Positions 52,852 to 53,718 of a stretch of 53,718 nt of DNA are shown in pieces (the stretch's first letter is position 1; each line of letters starts with the position of its first letter). The position numbers and the translations under genes were made by a program. This DNA comes from Streptomyces neyagawaensis (GTDB lineage: Bacteria > Actinomycetota > Actinomycetes > Streptomycetales > Streptomycetaceae). The notes beneath the pieces are model-generated. The model had not been told where the DNA came from and ran no database searches. It saw nothing but the letters and a program-made list of their open reading frames with translations. The stretch covers positions 1 to 53,718 of the forward strand of contig NZ_JAMGBG010000148.1 in NCBI RefSeq assembly GCF_023516595.1. The letters run 5' to 3'.

Positions 52852-53718
52852 ATGATCCGAACGGTCGTACGGGACACACCGGGTGCGGTGGCGTACCTGC
52901 TGAGCGGGGTGCTGGTGGGCGTGCCCCTGCTCCTGCTGCTCCTCGTCCTGGGCGCCCTCGGCCTCGCCCTGGCCCCCCTCCTCGTGGGCCTGCCGCTGCT
53001 GGCCCTGCTCGCCCTGTCCGGTGTCCCCGTCGGAGCCCTCGAGCGCCGGCGGCTGCTCGTCACCCGCACATCCCCACCGCCCGGCCCGCACGCCACCCCC
53101 GTCGAACCCGGGCTCGCCGCCTGGGCGCGGCTGCGGTTCACCGAGCGGGCGACCTGGCGGGAGCTGGCGTACACCCTGCTCCTCGGGTTCGTGCTGTGGC
53201 CGCTGGACGCGCTGGCGCTGTGCGCGGCGGTGGCCGTGCCCGGCGCGCTGCTCGGGGCGCCCCTCCAGCTGGCCCTCTCGGGCGGCGACACCCGCATCGT
53301 CAAGCTGTGGCTGATCGACACCCAGGGCCAGGCCCTGCTGTGCGCGGCCGCCGGACTCGCCCTCGTCCTCGCCCTGCTGGGGCCGCTCACCCTGTACGCG
53401 CGGGCCCGCGCCGGGGTGGCGCGGCTGCTGCTCGCGCCCAGTGAGGCCGAGGGGGAGCGGCGGCTGGCGGAGGTGACCCGCTCGCGGGCGCGGCTGGTCG
53501 CCGCCTTCGAGGCGGAGCGGCGCCGCATCGAACGCGATCTGCACGACGGAGCCCAGCAGCGACTGGTGTCCCTGAGCATGACACTGGGCCTGGTCCGGCT
53601 GGACGCCCCTCCGGAGCTGGCCGACCGGCTCGCCGCCGCGCACCGGGAGGCCGACCAGGTCCTCGGGGAGCTGCGGGAGTTGATCCACGGCATCCATCCC
53701 CAGGTCCTCGCCGACTAC
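52852..53718 (+). CDS. Sensor histidine kinase, NarL-type partner class (3' truncated)
   Basis: 289 residues visible from ATG 52852; the ATP-binding domain lies beyond the window. An N-terminal membrane sensor region has hydrophobic pairs at about 15-60 and 105-190 (putative-sensor domain type). The HisKA_3 dimerisation box RRRIERDLHDGAQQR contains phospho-acceptor His231, and LRELIHGIHPQVLADY begins the linker to HATPase. Such kinases pair with LuxR/NarL-type response regulators, usually encoded next. TACCGT (52840-52845) ends six bases before the ATG, suggesting a leaderless mRNA. Confidence 0.92.
   Translation, partial: MIRTVVRDTPGAVAYLLSGVLVGVPLLLLLLVLGALGLALAPLLVGLPLLALLALSGVPVGALERRRLLVTRTSPPPGPHATPVEPGLAAWARLRFTERATWRELAYTLLLGFVLWPLDALALCAAVAVPGALLGAPLQLALSGGDTRIVKLWLIDTQGQALLCAAAGLALVLALLGPLTLYARARAGVARLLLAPSEAEGERRLAEVTRSRARLVAAFEAERRRIERDLHDGAQQRLVSLSMTLGLVRLDAPPELADRLAAAHREADQVLGELRELIHGIHPQVLADY

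Overview
The window is chromosomal DNA from a Streptomyces-like actinomycete. It has very high GC with G/C-ending codons, many GTG starts, frequent leaderless-looking promoters, DUF397/XRE gene clusters, class E and F sortases, and the cslA-glxA-cslZ hyphal-tip glycan locus described in S. coelicolor and S. lividans. I recognise families from the sequence alone; nothing was searched.

Layout. 1-9.3 kb: a truncated low-complexity gene, a three-gene ABC-2 exporter operon, a DUF1707 protein, a secreted SGNH hydrolase, a DUF445 protein and an MFS permease. 9.3-17.7 kb: a large palindromic element, small conserved genes, a DJ-1/AraC regulator, hsp20 with a clear promoter and terminator, a lipoprotein, a VOC-ASCH fusion gene whose stop codon lies inside a 15-bp tandem repeat, and a plsC-like acyltransferase. 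17.8-25.8 kb: an accessory island. It holds a WhiJ-type trio (DUF397, XRE/DUF5753, anti-sigma-like ATPase), a Vsr-like endonuclease, a SauUSI-like PLD-helicase-DUF3427 enzyme, a DUF6602 protein and an SRA-like/PD-(D/E)XK protein. The DUF6602 and SRA-like genes each carry a rare TTA codon. A scrambled second copy of pieces of the neighbouring ASCH and plsC genes lies at 20297-20469 and forms the C-terminal tail of Vsr.

26-37 kb: a SEC-C protein, a Tat-exported GH30 glycosidase, a class E sortase, a signal-less subtilase overlapping a small I9-like protein, DUF6412 and a second YidC/Oxa1 insertase, an FAH-family hydrolase, and a UPF0303/oxidoreductase pair divergent from a ROK regulator across a palindrome. 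37-40.5 kb: a surface protein with a sortase-like tail, a HAD-IIA phosphatase, and a secreted protein beside a class F sortase.

40.6-50.4 kb: cell-surface glycan region with cslZ (GH6), glxA, cslA, tRNA-Lys(CTT), an NlpC/P60-like peptidoglycan-binding protein, an SPFH protein and an AA10 LPMO (lpmP-like). CslA makes a beta-glucan at the hyphal tip, GlxA oxidises it, and CslZ and the LPMO trim or open the wall. The window ends with a DUF3592 protein, an acyl-CoA synthetase and the start of a sensor kinase gene.

The best candidates for something new are the modification-dependent restriction island with its duplicated flank, the intracellular subtilase/I9 pair, and the VOC-ASCH fusion with its repeat-encoded tail.
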